From Micrasema longulum (taxonomy: Eukaryota; Arthropoda; Insecta; Trichoptera; Brachycentridae): a stretch of DNA of 64,000 bases. This document shows positions 42,210 to 52,149 of the stretch, in pieces. Each line of letters starts with the position of its first letter. Within the stretch, counting starts at the first letter, position 1. Under the pieces are notes generated by a model. The model saw only the letters and a program-made list of their open reading frames with translations. It ran no database searches and was not told where the DNA came from. The translations under genes and the position numbers were made by a program. The stretch lies in contig JAGVSM010000491.1 of the NCBI GenBank assembly GCA_022494885.1, positions 1-64,000 of the forward strand. Reading direction: 5' to 3'.

Positions 42210-42940
42210 CGTGTATCATAATTCAAATGAGTAAACACTTTGATAATCCAAAGGCCCTACTTTCATTATATTATACGTTTGTCAGAAGCCATTTGGAATA
42301 CGCATCTCAGATATGGAATCCTCAGTATGCCATATATACCTATAACAAGAATAGAAAATATTCAAAACAAATTTATAAGGTACCCAAAATACAAAACCGG
42401 TATTTCTTATGTATTAACTCTCACTGCCTTCACCCACCGTGGAATCACTTCTCTACAATACCGCAGAGTGTGTGCGGATCAACTACTGCTTCACAAAGTT
42501 ACGACAGGAATAGTTGACTGTACAGAACTACTTAGTTTAATAACTATACATGTGCCAGCTAAGATTTATAGACGGTACCACCTGTTTCATGTACCAATGA
42601 GTAAAACATTGTATGTTAAAAATCCTTTTTTTCGTAGGACTTTTTTAGTGTACAATAAAAAATTTAAAGATATAGATTACACGAATATCACACTGTCAGA
42701 TTTAAAATTTACACTAAAAATGCATTTTGTAACTTATTTTGTAACCATTTTGTAGACATTATAAAAATAAGAGTGTACATCTCCTTTCCCCTCCTTATCC
42801 TCTCTTCAAGCATTCTTGTCCTAATCCCGCCCAATTTACAATAACTTACTTTTCGTAAAATAAAAAATTCTTTGATTATTGAAAAATATTTACGAGTACA
42901 AGAAAATAACATTTTTATATGTATAAACTTATATGTATTT
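42210..42940 (+). pseudogene. LINE-C ORF2 thumb and C-terminus, one frameshift, with 3' UTR
   Basis: Frame 1 reads MSKHFDNPKALLSLYYTFVR, SHLEYASQIWNPQY. At about 42345 reading passes to the next frame: ITRIENIQNKFIRYPKYKTG, LTAFTHRGITSLQYRRVCAD, LSLITIHVPAKIYRRYHLF, and stops at 42755-42757. The VRSHLEYAS-iWnP and IPAK-hR blocks are characteristic of CR1/Jockey-group C-termini. It is truncated before the palm. The 3' UTR ends in AT-rich DNA at the Helitron-like start. Confidence 0.85.
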
Positions 42941-42949
42941 ATTTAATAT

Positions 42950-43622
42950 CTTTATATATATAATTCCTCTGTACGTGTGATGTCACCGTACTCCTCCTAA
43001 ACGGCTTAACCGATTTACGTGCGGTTTTCAGAGAAATATAGATCTTTACTCTGTGCGTGTTTGTAGATATTAAAATCTTTAACTTAAATGTAAAAAAGAA
43101 GTAAGGAACATGAATGTTTTTTTCATCGATCTACCAGGGTTGCATTCAAAGAGAATGCATTTACAAAAAAATGTAAAGATGTTGTTTTTTTAATGTTTTA
43201 AAACAGAATTTGTTTTTGTGGATCTCAATCAGATTATTTCCTTAAATTCCTTGTAATTTCTACCCATTTATTTTACTGGATTTTCGGTAAAACTAAAGTA
43301 ATATTAAATTCAGCACATTCTTGAAAATCGTATTCCTACATAAGTACACCCTTCTGTTTGTCAGAAGACCGGAGTTTGACATTTGCAAAAAGAATGCCAT
43401 ATTGGAAAAAACATTTATTTTATGTTTTGGAATTCAATTATAAACAAGTTCCTAGGTACATACTTAAATTTAATATTATTCGAATATAAACAATTTTTGG
43501 TTTTTGAATTTAATCACAAACAAGTATTTAGGAACCCACTTATCAATGAAAAGTCTTTTTCCTAGGTAATTAATAGCAGGCAAGCCAACGTTCAGACAGG
43601 ACAACGTCTGTCGGGTCTGCTA
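42950..43622 (+). mobile_element. Helitron-type non-autonomous element
   Basis: Starts TCTTTATATATATAATTCC and ends in CTAG (43619-43622), followed by T and preceded by A, as expected for insertion between A and T without duplication. CAGAC and GTCTG shortly before the CTAG end form the usual subterminal hairpin. No Rep/helicase is encoded. Its mate is at 45011-45566. Similar elements are abundant in Lepidoptera. Confidence 0.72.
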
Positions 43623-43744
43623 GTGTAATATATTTTCTTTACTAACTTTGTATACTTTGTGGAGTTATAAGTTCTGGGTTTGTATACTATATCTGTTTGT
43701 TTACTATAAATATGTATGTAGAACTGTTGATTTCCCAAATAAAA

Positions 43745-43830
43745 TAAAATAGCGCCATTTTTGTGAAAATCACCTCAAGGGCGCTGTACAGTAAATAAAT
43801 ATCCCAGAACGTCTTGCAGCTTTAAGTAAT
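43745..43830 (+). repeat. Repeat Z, copy 1
   Basis: AGCGCCATTTTTGTGAAAAT, CACCTCAA, CAGTAAATAAATATC and GTCTTGCAGC recur at 60595-60670. Class unknown. Confidence 0.5.
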
Positions 43831-44109
43831 TAATAAGTTCGAATGTTTTGATATGTCGTTTTAGTGTATTCACGTCATATCTAGGGCTTCCAGTCTCGGC
43901 ATCAATTTGAGTCTCGAGACTAAGACGAGATTCGATGACCAAGTCTCGAAATTTTGAGACTTTTCGAGACTTCGAGACTATTTGATACTAACGAAATTTT
44001 TTATAATACCTAGATTATGAAAACAATAAAACGCTTAGTATTTACAGCCAATCTGCTAAACAAAATAGATTTTTTGCCTGTATCTGAATTATGCTATTGA
44101 CATAAATGA

Positions 44110-44600
44110 TTAAATAATAAAGTAGACTCTTTAAACCTACTCTCCAAAGTTAATCTTAATGTCCCCTTTCGCGTGACAAAATATAAGTATTTGTTCCATC
44201 TGCCAGTCTGTAGCACTAACTATGCACAACACTTTTTCCTCTCCGTTCTTGCTTTAACTATAATGCTTCTTTTTTTATCTATAAATATATTTTACACGAC
44301 CCTCAATTTATTTAAAAATAAATTAAGACTCCTTATTTCTGGCTGCGATACGATCCCACTTACTATTTAATGATGCTCACACTTACACACACCTGAACAC
44401 TTACTCCTACACTAATACACATAAACACACATCAACACTTACTCTCATACAAATACACATAAACACACCCTTTTGTTGTAACACAATTTAATCATATGTA
44501 TGATTCTTATTTAGAAACTTTGCTGGTCCGTCTTTAAACTGTATTTTTTTAATGTTACTATATCATTGTCTACTGTTTGTTTCTTTAAAATAAATAACGA
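44110..44600 (+). pseudogene. LINE-D ORF2 C-terminus and 3' UTR
   Basis: Reads NVPFRVTKYKYLFHLPVCST, then NYAQHFFLSVLAL (frame-shifted about here), ending TTLNLFKNKLRLLISGC. The VPxRVT-hYLF and TNYAQ blocks are typical of LINE C-termini. The 3' UTR, with ACACATAAACACAC units, is shared with 19600-19930. Confidence 0.75.
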
Positions 44601-45010
44601 TAATTCGTTTAAAAAATTGTGAATGCAATAAATAAATCGGATCATAGCATACTTTTAATGAAACTTTTTATTCAAATGAATTCAAAACGTATTAATCAAC
44701 TTCTCCCATATTACCAAACATAGATCACAATAGCCTACCTACATAACATAACACAAAAATATTCCTAAATAAACAACTAATTAAGGGAGAAGTCGGCTAG
44801 CAACCAGTAGTCATTATGCTTCAGAAAGAGCTAAGAGAAAATATGTATAGCTTTAGCATACATTTAAGCAGTGACGCATTGATCCAGCCTCAGTCTAACT
44901 AAAAAATGGCAGTTTTGACCTGACGATTGAGTTTGCTTTGGATTATTATTGTTGCCTACGCTAGCACTGAGATTGTGAAATTCTACCTTCGTTTTCATTA
45001 TTATATTAAA

Positions 45011-45566
45011 CTAGCGGACCTGACAGACGTTGTCCTGCTCAAACGTTGGCTTGCCTGCTATTAGCTTGGAAAAAGACTTTTCTTTGAGAAGTAGGTACCT
45101 AGGTACGTGTTTATAATTGAATTAAAAAATTAAAAAATATTGATATTCAAATATTGAATTTAAATAGGTACCTAGTACCTAGGTAGGTTGAATTCCAAAA
45201 CATAAAATAATTAATTTTACAGTATACAATTATTTTTGCCAATGTCAAACTCGGCTTTTCTCACCAACAGGGGTGCACTTTATTCAAGAATACAATTTTC
45301 AAAAATGTCAGTTAACATTTAGCATTAACAATAATATAGTTACAAGAAATAAATGGGAAGAAATTATAAGGTATGCAAAGAAAGAATCTGATTGGGAAAA
45401 AAAAGTTGCTGCTATTTTTTTTACAGATTTGTTTGAAAATTTTAATTTCTACAAACAAGCGCAGCCCAAAGATCTACATTTCTCTGAAAACCGCACGTAA
45501 ATCGGTTAAGCCGTTTAGGAGAAGTTCAGTGACATCACACGTACAGAGGAATTATATATTTTTTTT
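45011..45566 (-). mobile_element. Helitron-type non-autonomous element, copy 2
   Basis: CTAG at 45011-45014 (3' end in reverse), then CGGACCTGACAGACGTTGTC matching the tail of 42950-43622. The far side has AACGGCTTAACCGATTTACG in reverse and GTACAGAGGAATTATATA. The interior is partly deleted and diverged. Open frames at 45273-45594 are by-products. Confidence 0.7.
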
Positions 45567-45569
45567 AAT

Positions 45570-46138
45570 TTATTTATTAATTTTTATTTATTAATTTACA
45601 CGCCCAATGGGCTTTTACATATTTTAGGAATTACATTTAAGTGCAGCAGTGAAACATGAGTATGTAAATTTAGTTAAAATTAAAGATAACATAAAAAAGC
45701 TAAAAGATACAATAATAAGTAAAAATCAGGAAATGTACCAACATAGGTATATGGTACATAGAAAAATATTTAAAAATTTACATATGAAAACATACACGCA
45801 TACATATACATACATATAAGTTTATACATTATAATAGAGATAGAAAAAAAAATAGTAAATAAAGAAAAATATTAAGAAATTTTACACAAATTAATTTATA
45901 ACCTTTTGAATACTTAACCTATATTTATATAAAGACAGACAAAACATATCAACTTCACCATACTCGTTACCTAGCCGGTGTAGTCTAGGTATTGGTGAAT
46001 TGTAATAATAATTGTGACTGCCAGGAGATTCAAAAAATAACGTTAGCTGCCGAGTATTTCGAAGAGGTACTTTCAAGCTGATAACACTAGTTAATTCCGG
46101 GACGTCCAATACGCCATTATATATATATAAATATAATG
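45570..46138 (-). pseudogene. 5'-truncated LINE: ORF2 C-terminus and 3' UTR
   Basis: From about 46120 the minus strand reads NGVLDVPELTSVISLKVPLR, NTRQLTLFFESPGSHNYYYN, then SPIPRLHRLGNEYGEVDMF: the PEL-xxxI-vP-RxtR and SPixRl-xxlN pattern of CR1/Jockey-group C-termini. It ends in QKVIN near 45891. The 3' UTR runs to a T-rich (A-tail in reverse) end at 45560-45600, with a small GCCCAATGGGC palindrome at 45602-45612. It abuts the RTE-like LINE in inverted orientation at 46139. Confidence 0.75.
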
Positions 46139-46145
46139 TAGCTAT

Positions 46146-46945
46146 CAATAATATTAGATATGCAGATGACACCGTTCTAATTGCAGACAATATACAAGAC
46201 CTTCAAGAACTGCTTGATCAGATTAACTTCGTCGGTGAACGTTTTGGTTTAAATATTAATGGAAACAAAACTAAACTTATGGTTTTTAGCCGAGAGAGTC
46301 ATCTAAATGTAAATCTCCAACTCAAAGGTATCAATATTGAGAGAGTGAAACAGTTTAGGTACTTAGGCAGTATCATCACAGAAAATTTAGACCCCGACAT
46401 TGAGATAAAATGCAGAATAGAAGCAGCCCGAATAGGATTGAACAAAATGAAAAATCTTCTTTGTGATGATAATATAAACCTTAAGCTGAGACAACGAATG
46501 GTCAAATGTTATATATGGTTTGTTTTACTGTACGGTGTAGAGGCGTGGACTCTAAAAGTTAATATTATAAACCGCCTTGAAGCATTTGAAATGTGGATCC
46601 ACCGTAGAATGTTAAGAATATCTTGGACCGATATGATAACCAACAATGAAGTATTACGTAGAGCCAATATATTCACCACTGTTAAACTCCGTAAGATTTC
46701 ATATTTTGGCCATGTGTTGAGAGGTGATAAATATACCATACTTCAGCTTGTCATGAAGGGGAAGATCGAGGGACGTAGAGGGGTCGGAAGAAAACAGCTT
46801 TCCTGGCTTCGAAACATCCGAGCATGGACCAGGATTAGAACCGTAGAGGAGCTGTTTCGCACTGCTCAGGATAGGGCAGCTTTCTGCCAAGTGATCGTCA
46901 ACGTCGGGGGGACCCGACATGACACGTGAAGAAGAAGAAGAAAGA
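46146..46945 (+). pseudogene. RTE-like LINE, reverse transcriptase palm to C-terminus, long intact frame
   Basis: An uninterrupted frame from about 46146 to the stop at 46929 begins in the palm (IRYADDTVLIADNIQDLQEL) with the catalytic YADD present. FGLNINGNKTKLMVFSRES, FRYLGSIITENLDPDIEIKC, the thumb (LLYGVEAWTLKVN), FEMWIHRRMLRISWTDMITN, ISYFGHVLRGDKY, GRRGVGRKQLSWLRNIRAW and a final NVGGTRHDT follow. This matches the style of RTE-clade proteins described from butterflies. About 260 codons without a lesion indicate a young copy, 5'-truncated so still dead. A GAAGAAGAAG tail follows the stop. Confidence 0.85.
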
Positions 46946-47124
46946 TAATGTAATCGTTATATTTTGTAATTACTATGTAAATTACGTGCTAGCAACGTGC
47001 TCTCTATCCGCTGGAGAGATTTTGGAATCGTACTGCTGGTTTCGAATTTCCCATACTAACATCTCGAGTCTCAATATTGAAAATGTCTCAAAAGAGTCTA
47101 GAGTCTCCAATGGAAGCCTTAGTT

Positions 47125-47655
47125 GTATCTAATCGACGGCGATTTAAAGTTATTATAATTTATACCTGGAGGAGCCATCGAGTGGAATATTCCTTAAGAT
47201 TGCTGTTCTATATCACACACACATACCCGCATTCTTCATTCACCCGAACACAGAGAAAAATCTCATAAAAATATTTAGTAATAAGTTAATGATTTGTGCG
47301 AGTTGTCTTTTTGAGAATAAAACTTCTTTAAAAGACATAAATTTGAAACATGGCGATATAATCAATCAAATTTATAAAAAAGTAATCGATTTTATTTTCA
47401 ATTTGAGTTTGCCGCGTTTGCGCTATTTTTTCAAAAGTCATCGCCTATTGAATCATGTTAATTCAATTAGTATTTATCATTAATATGGTTTTATTTTCAC
47501 TACAAGAAATGACAATCAAAATGGACAAAAGGCCCGCAATTGCCCATTTCTGAGTTCGTTTCCACGATTTTAAAGTATTTCGTTTCTTTCCCGAGTCCGA
47601 TAACAGGGCCGAAATAAGATTGAGTCATTTATTAAGATAAAATAAAATTGTTCAC
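47125..47655. other. No gene seen
   Basis: AT-rich, with short frames at 47289-47483 of no recognisable family. Confidence 0.35.
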
Positions 47656-47659
47656 AATG

Positions 47660-47800
47660 AAAAATATTTCTAACCTAGGCAGAAGGTAAATATTTCACAG
47701 TTGGTTGGCCACTTAAACCAGCCAATGACAGGTCGTAGGTCATGTAAATGCTTAAACTTTCATATTACCTTCTCTAAAATGTTATTCATGCCTGTTTTAA
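47660..47800 (+). mobile_element. FB-1 fragment
   Basis: CTAGGCAGAAGGTAAATATT, TTGGCCACTTAAACCAGCC, AATGACAGGTCGTAGG, CATATTACCTTCTCTAAAA. One arm only. Confidence 0.7.
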
Positions 47801-47837
47801 TAAATAATAAAAAAAAATATAAAAAAACAAAAGATAA

Positions 47838-47965
47838 AGTAAATTAAAATAAAATAAAATAAAATAAAATAAAATAAAATAAAATAAAATAAAATAAAAT
47901 AAAATAAAATAAAATAAAATAAAATAAAATAAAATAAAATAAAATAAAATAAAATAAAATAAAAT
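47838..47965 (+). repeat. (AAAAT)n microsatellite
   Basis: About 24 near-perfect AAAAT units. The antisense open frames of FILFY repeats across it are not genes. Confidence 0.97.
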
Positions 47966-48109
47966 GAAATAACTGAAAATAAAAGAATAAAACAAAATAA
48001 CAACATAATTAAATAAAATTCAAAATATATTATGAAAGCAAATCAATGGATCGTAAAATCTGAAAACAAAACACGTGCACATTTTTTTTGGGTACCGTTA
48101 GCCTTAGAC

Positions 48110-48235
48110 CAGTCATTTTCAAAGTAGGCGATAATGCCCCATTGTGGGCGCTGAAGGCCTTCAGGGGGACGGTAGATGGTCCAGAGAAAATGAAGAGGCG
48201 TTGAGGCGGTCTAGGGGGGCGATGGCTAATGTGCA
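48110..48235 (+). mobile_element. hAT-like MITE fragment with GC-rich inverted blocks
   Basis: CAGTCATTTTCAAAGTAGGC, GATAATGCCCCATTGTGGGC, GCTGAAGGCC, GGTCTAGGGGGGCGATGGC. The arrangement resembles a widespread insect repeat starting CAGTGGTTTTCAAA..., which I take as hAT-type from memory of its style; no target duplication is identified here. Confidence 0.4.
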
Positions 48236-48322
48236 TTCACGACAGATTTAGGCTTACCATATGTACTGGTTTTACAAAATTCTGTCCCGGCCGGTTTTAA
48301 TTTGCTCAGTGTTAAGCAGTTA

Positions 48323-48622
48323 TTAAGATGCATAACGGATAGTTGTTAGTAGTTTTAAAATTTGATCAGTGATCACCTTATCTACTATGCTGGTAAGAAC
48401 GTTTTGGAATTTTGCTAGATTTTGTTGTGCCTGATTCCAACCCTGCAGCCACGCCCCGCTGGGCATCTCTAATACCGAACTCCTCCCTATCATCGTCCGG
48501 ATGATGCGGCGGTCCACGGAATCAAACCGGGAAAACAGCCTCCGGATTCTGTGCTCCATTCCATCTCCTGCTCCGAGTTGGTGTTTATTTTTATAATGCT
48601 TTTTAGTTCCGAAATTCGACAT
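48323..48622 (-). CDS. Orphan 99-residue open frame, function unknown
   Basis: Starts ATG at 48620-48622; reads MSNFGTKKHYKNKHQLGAGD, then HRIRRLFSRFDSVDRRIIRT, SGAWLQGWNQAQQNLAKF and an amphipathic tail SIVDKVITDQILKLL. The segment 48395-48575 is GC-rich in an AT-rich region and its codon use looks coding-like. I recognise no family, and no splice sites or partner ORF convince me. It may be an exon or a piece of an unrecognised retroelement. Confidence 0.3.
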   Translation of the reverse strand: MSNFGTKKHYKNKHQLGAGDGMEHRIRRLFSRFDSVDRRIIRTMIGRSSVLEMPSGAWLQGWNQAQQNLAKFQNVLTSIVDKVITDQILKLLTTIRYAS

Positions 48623-48624
48623 GA

Positions 48625-49440
48625 AGTAAGCTCAATAAAAATGCCGTTCATTTTTTGTTATATTCGCTGGACAGGGAAACCCAACTTACTCGGAAATTAA
48701 ATAGCGTCGTTGCGTCGCGTCTCGTCGGTGAAAAGTTTAAGCTCTTTACGGAATAATGAAATCAGTCAATTGAAATGCATTTAATGTAAGCACTAAACAT
48801 TAAAACCAATATTATATTGTTATCGTTTAATTTTTATTTACTCCCTTTTTTTTCAATTTAATATAATTGTTATCGATTTTTTTTATTGGTTTGACTTTAA
48901 GAAATTGCTAACACCAATAAATCCGCCTTTTAGTCATGTATTGTTTTACTTTTTTGTGTTTGTAACAATAGGGAAATGTAACGTTTTTTAAAAAAAGTTA
49001 AAGCAATAAAAGTCTATGAAATACTGTTCAGTAAAAAAAATAATTTTTGTTTCTTATTAATAGCTTAAAAAACAATTTTAAATTTGTATATTTGAATTCC
49101 TGTGAAAAACGGCCATTCCATTGGCCATACCCCCTAATACGTCACGATTCATGTTTATTTGTTCCCGACCATTTAAATTCGTTTAGAACATTGTCACAAA
49201 TCTTGACGTCACAACTATCAAGACCAAACATGTCACGTTTTTCCAGTGACGTATTTTAAAAAATTTCTTTTTAAATTTATGTATCGTAACATTTCTCCAT
49301 AATATCCATATTGATTTTGAAAATACAAATTATTGTTCTTAATCCATTTCATATATTTCTATCGGCATTCGTAGTACCTATGTGATACTTCTCCATAGGA
49401 TATTATGGTTTTGAAAAAAACAATATATTATTACTAAGTG
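48625..49440. other. No gene seen
   Basis: AT-rich. TTTAAGCTCTTTAC at about 48737 faintly recalls the FB-1 centre. Confidence 0.35.
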
Positions 49441-49442
49441 CG

Positions 49443-49532
49443 TGTCTGAGCGGACGAAAAATATAGTGAAATAAAACCAGAGCCTTTGACGAGTGTTTTC
49501 AAGTCAATGGCTACTTTCAGATAAAAACCCTA
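49443..49532 (+). mobile_element. R4 module, solo
   Basis: GGACGAAAAATATAGTGAAA, TAAAACCAGAGCC, GACGAGTGTTTTCAAGTC, ATGGCTACTTTCAG. No tRNA-like head follows. Confidence 0.6.
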
Positions 49533-49904
49533 AAAAAACTAAGTCAAAGTCTTAAATTCTAAGTTTAGTGCGTAAAAAAATATAAATAAATAAAAAATGG
49601 GGAAACCAAACAATTTTAAACAGTGTCAAAAAAAGTGTTTGTTTATTATTTTTTATAAATTTCGTTACCAAAAAAAGACTTGATTTACTTGTATTTAATT
49701 TTTTTTAACTTTTATTTTATTGATATATTTAAGATTTTTTTATATTTTGTGTAAACATTATTATATTGTGTTACCAAAATGTTTAAAGAGAGAAATCCCT
49801 GCAAAAAAACTGCTTTTGCAGTTTGGCGGGAATTAAAAAAAATGTTTAGAAGAATGCTTATGTGAAAAAAAAAATTATTAAAAAAAAAAAAAAAAAAACA
49901 GTGA

Positions 49905-50055
49905 GAAAGTAACCCGAAGGAGTGAATGCTTTTGGACACATCGTTGATGAACAGTGTGAAGAGCATAGGACCAAGCGCGGAACCTTGTGGGATGCCAGAT
50001 TTAAAAAGGGTAACTGAAGACTTCTTATCTACTACTTGAACTGATTGCCCTTACA
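49905..50055 (-). pseudogene. LINE reverse transcriptase fragment
   Basis: The minus strand reads QVVDKKSSVTLFKSGIPQGS, then ALGPMLFTLFINDVSKSIHS. The SGIPQGSxLGPxLFxLFINDv box is a hallmark of LINE reverse transcriptases just before the catalytic motif; YADD itself is lost, as the sequence dissolves into A/T runs at 49855-49900. Confidence 0.82.
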
Positions 50056-50059
50056 TGTA

Positions 50060-51105
50060 TATAAATTGTATGTATATATAAAGTGTCAAATAAATAAACA
50101 TACCTCTTTCTCTCACGAATTTTTTGCATTGCATATAAAACACTGAGTTGCTTCTTTGGTCGACACGTGTGTTTCTTCAATCACTGGACCTTGACCCCCA
50201 CATATGTATATCGTGATTCTTTATCTCTTTTATTTTCAATTGTTTACGCCATGGCAATTTTTCCCATATATGAAATCCGTTTTTATTTTAATATACTTCA
50301 CTGATTATCACCGTGAAATTGCTAAATTAAAATAAGAGGTAAATTTAAAGGATAAAATCTGGCAACGGACAGGATTAAAGAGGAAACATTTTTCAGAAGG
50401 TTGAAACTGTTTTTATTTAAACATATTATGTTGAAAGCTTCTGGCCAATCACTGGTGCGCATAGTTCTGAGAGGAGTTACTTGGTAATGGATTTCGACGA
50501 CTGAATTTTTCAATTCTGCTTTACCAAAACAGCTACAAATGTACGATGTAATACATTATTCTTTACAATTGTCACTGCCGGGCTGCCGTGTGATGTCATG
50601 CTAAGATGGAAGAACTCTATTTTTCTTGGTAATTGTATTTTAATAGACCGTTTACTGAACAATCCACCAAAATAAAACATGGCGGACTGACGCGTCACTC
50701 CGTATATTATTATGAAATTATTTCGATTATTCACAAATCACGGGATAAAGTTGTTTGATCAAATTGAACGTAATTTATTTATACGATCGACTGCTCTGAA
50801 TTCCGTAACGCCAGTTTATTTCTTGGGTTTTGTGGTTTTTTAAAACAAAAATTTTTTGGAAGCAAATGGGAGAAAGCTCTCGTATCGCACTTATTATATA
50901 CAATGACAATGTTTCTTAATAATGCAACGTTTTTCTGGGTTCTTATGCTGTGTGTCGTTTGCACTCTTTTCCGTCGTTTTGGAATAGATTACAGCGCCAA
51001 AGGTTCGTATTCTTCCGTCGAATTTTGTGTATTCTGGCTATAGAATTAAGAATAGTCCTTAATTCTATGATTTTGACCAACATCAATAAAGACTTAAGCT
51101 CTTTC
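50060..51105. other. No gene seen
   Basis: AT-rich with a GC-richer stretch at 50570-50600. Short frames on both strands lack family resemblance. Confidence 0.35.
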
Positions 51106-51109
51106 CGTC

Positions 51110-51395
51110 ATTTCCGCACAGTAGGCATTGAAGACATAATGTCATATCACTCTGTCTTTGCATATATACTTCGCTTACTCTTCATCCATATATCTTATCA
51201 TGCACACGGGCCGATTATTCCGAGTTTTGAGATATCTATCTTTAAGTATATGTTGGATTTAATCATTTCATTTCTTCCTCGGCCTTCCTCGTTTTCTGCA
51301 TCCATCAACATTCCCATAGTAAATATTTCGCTCTACTTGTTCAAACCAGTGCAGAAATCCTTTAATGATTTTGTCGATAATTCCTATCTCTTTTT
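51110..51395 (-). pseudogene. LINE-E C-terminal piece (left part of an interrupted copy)
   Basis: In reverse: GATTTTGTCGATAATTCC, CGGCCTTCCTCG, CATCCATCAACATTC and GGGCCGATTATTCCGAG correspond to 12110-12310. The copy breaks off at 51395 and resumes at 53645. Confidence 0.72.
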
Positions 51396-51560
51396 TTAAA
51401 TATTTATTGAAAAAAGTTATTGACAAAATAAGTATTTATTTATTTATTCATATTTTTGGCTTGCAAACTATAATTAATAATAAAAATAATATGACCTCAC
51501 TGGGGTTTCCCGTGCCGAGGACACTTAACAATATACTTTTTTTAAATTACATTTGAGAAT
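51396..51560 (-). mobile_element. LINE 3' end with conserved hairpin, inserted in LINE-E
   Basis: A T-run at 51390-51397 (A-tail in reverse) is followed at 51490-51525 by CCTCACTGGGGTTTCCCGTG and CCGAGG, the reverse complement of the hairpin at 7355-7395 and 8481-8515. Confidence 0.5.
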
Positions 51561-51574
51561 AAACAAAGAAGACT

Positions 51575-52122
51575 AACAACATTTTTAGTTTGTCCAAATT
51601 TTTGTAGACAAGGACTAGATTCAACTCCCTGGGGAGCTGTTTATATTAACATATTACAACAGAGATGAAGAACATTTAAGAGAAGGTAATATAGAAGTCT
51701 AGGCATCTACAGGGCTTATGACCTGTCAATGGCTGGTTTAAGTGGCCACTTTACACACTGTGTAACATTCACCATTCTGCCTATATTTGAACATCTATAT
51801 TCCTTCAATTCTTTCATCTGTTGATGTTAGTGAAGTTAAAGAGCTTTTTCAGGCGTTGCCTAGTATGTAGGTGAAATAATTCAATTAGATGAATCTCACC
51901 CGCACAAATAAAGGTTTCAGCTCTTTAACTTCACAAACATATACAGATGAAAGAATTGAAGGAATATAGATGTTCAAATATAGGCAGAATGGTGAATGTT
52001 ACACAGTGTGTAAAGTCGCCACTTAAACCAGCCATTGACAGGTCATAAGCCCTGTAGATGCCTAGACTTCTATATTACCTTCTCTTAAATGTTCTTGATC
52101 TCTGTTGTAAAATGTTAATATT
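51575..52122. mobile_element. FB-1, most complete copy
   Basis: 548 bp flanked by AAAGAAGACT at 51565-51574 and 52123-52132 (perfect 10 bp). The left outer end GTTTGTCCAAATTTTTGTAG and CCCTGGGGAGCTG precede arm 1 (from TATTACAACAGAGATGAAG at about 51651 to GAAGTTAAAGAGC near 51845). A centre holds GGCGTTGCCTAGTATGTAGG and GAATCTCACCCGCAC. Arm 2, the inverted partner, runs from GCTCTTTAACTTCAC at about 51918 to CTCTGTTGTAAAATG. Arms are about 195 bp and near-identical. No protein is encoded. Confidence 0.9.
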
Positions 52123-52149
52123 AAAGAAGACTTACTTGAAAGAACGAAG

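Larger units (their letters stand above)
43882..47121. mobile_element. Probable decayed hAT shell containing nested insertions
   Basis: The left end TAGGGCTTCCAGTCTCGG with CAATTTGAGTCTCGAGAC is matched in reverse at 47041-47121 by GACATTTTCAATATTGAGAC-type sequence ending TAAGGCTTCCATTGG (read inward). Flanks GTCATATC (43874-43881) and GTTGTATC (47122-47129) agree at 6 of 8 positions. The interior now holds LINE-D, a Helitron-type element, a minus-strand LINE and an RTE-like LINE. The terminus recurs at 20735-20795. Confidence 0.45.

Noticed and set aside
42203..42517. Two separate overlapping proteins
   Set aside because: They are one LINE-C C-terminus read through a frameshift near 42345, each frame carrying half of the conserved motifs.
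45891..46190. A single 99-residue minus-strand protein
   Set aside because: Its first approximately 25 residues are antisense to the RTE-like YADD region; the real LINE C-terminus starts near 46120, so the frame is a junction artefact.
47786..48006. Two antisense open frames of about 69 codons made of FILFY repeats
   Set aside because: They are direct translations of the (AAAAT)n microsatellite; not genes.
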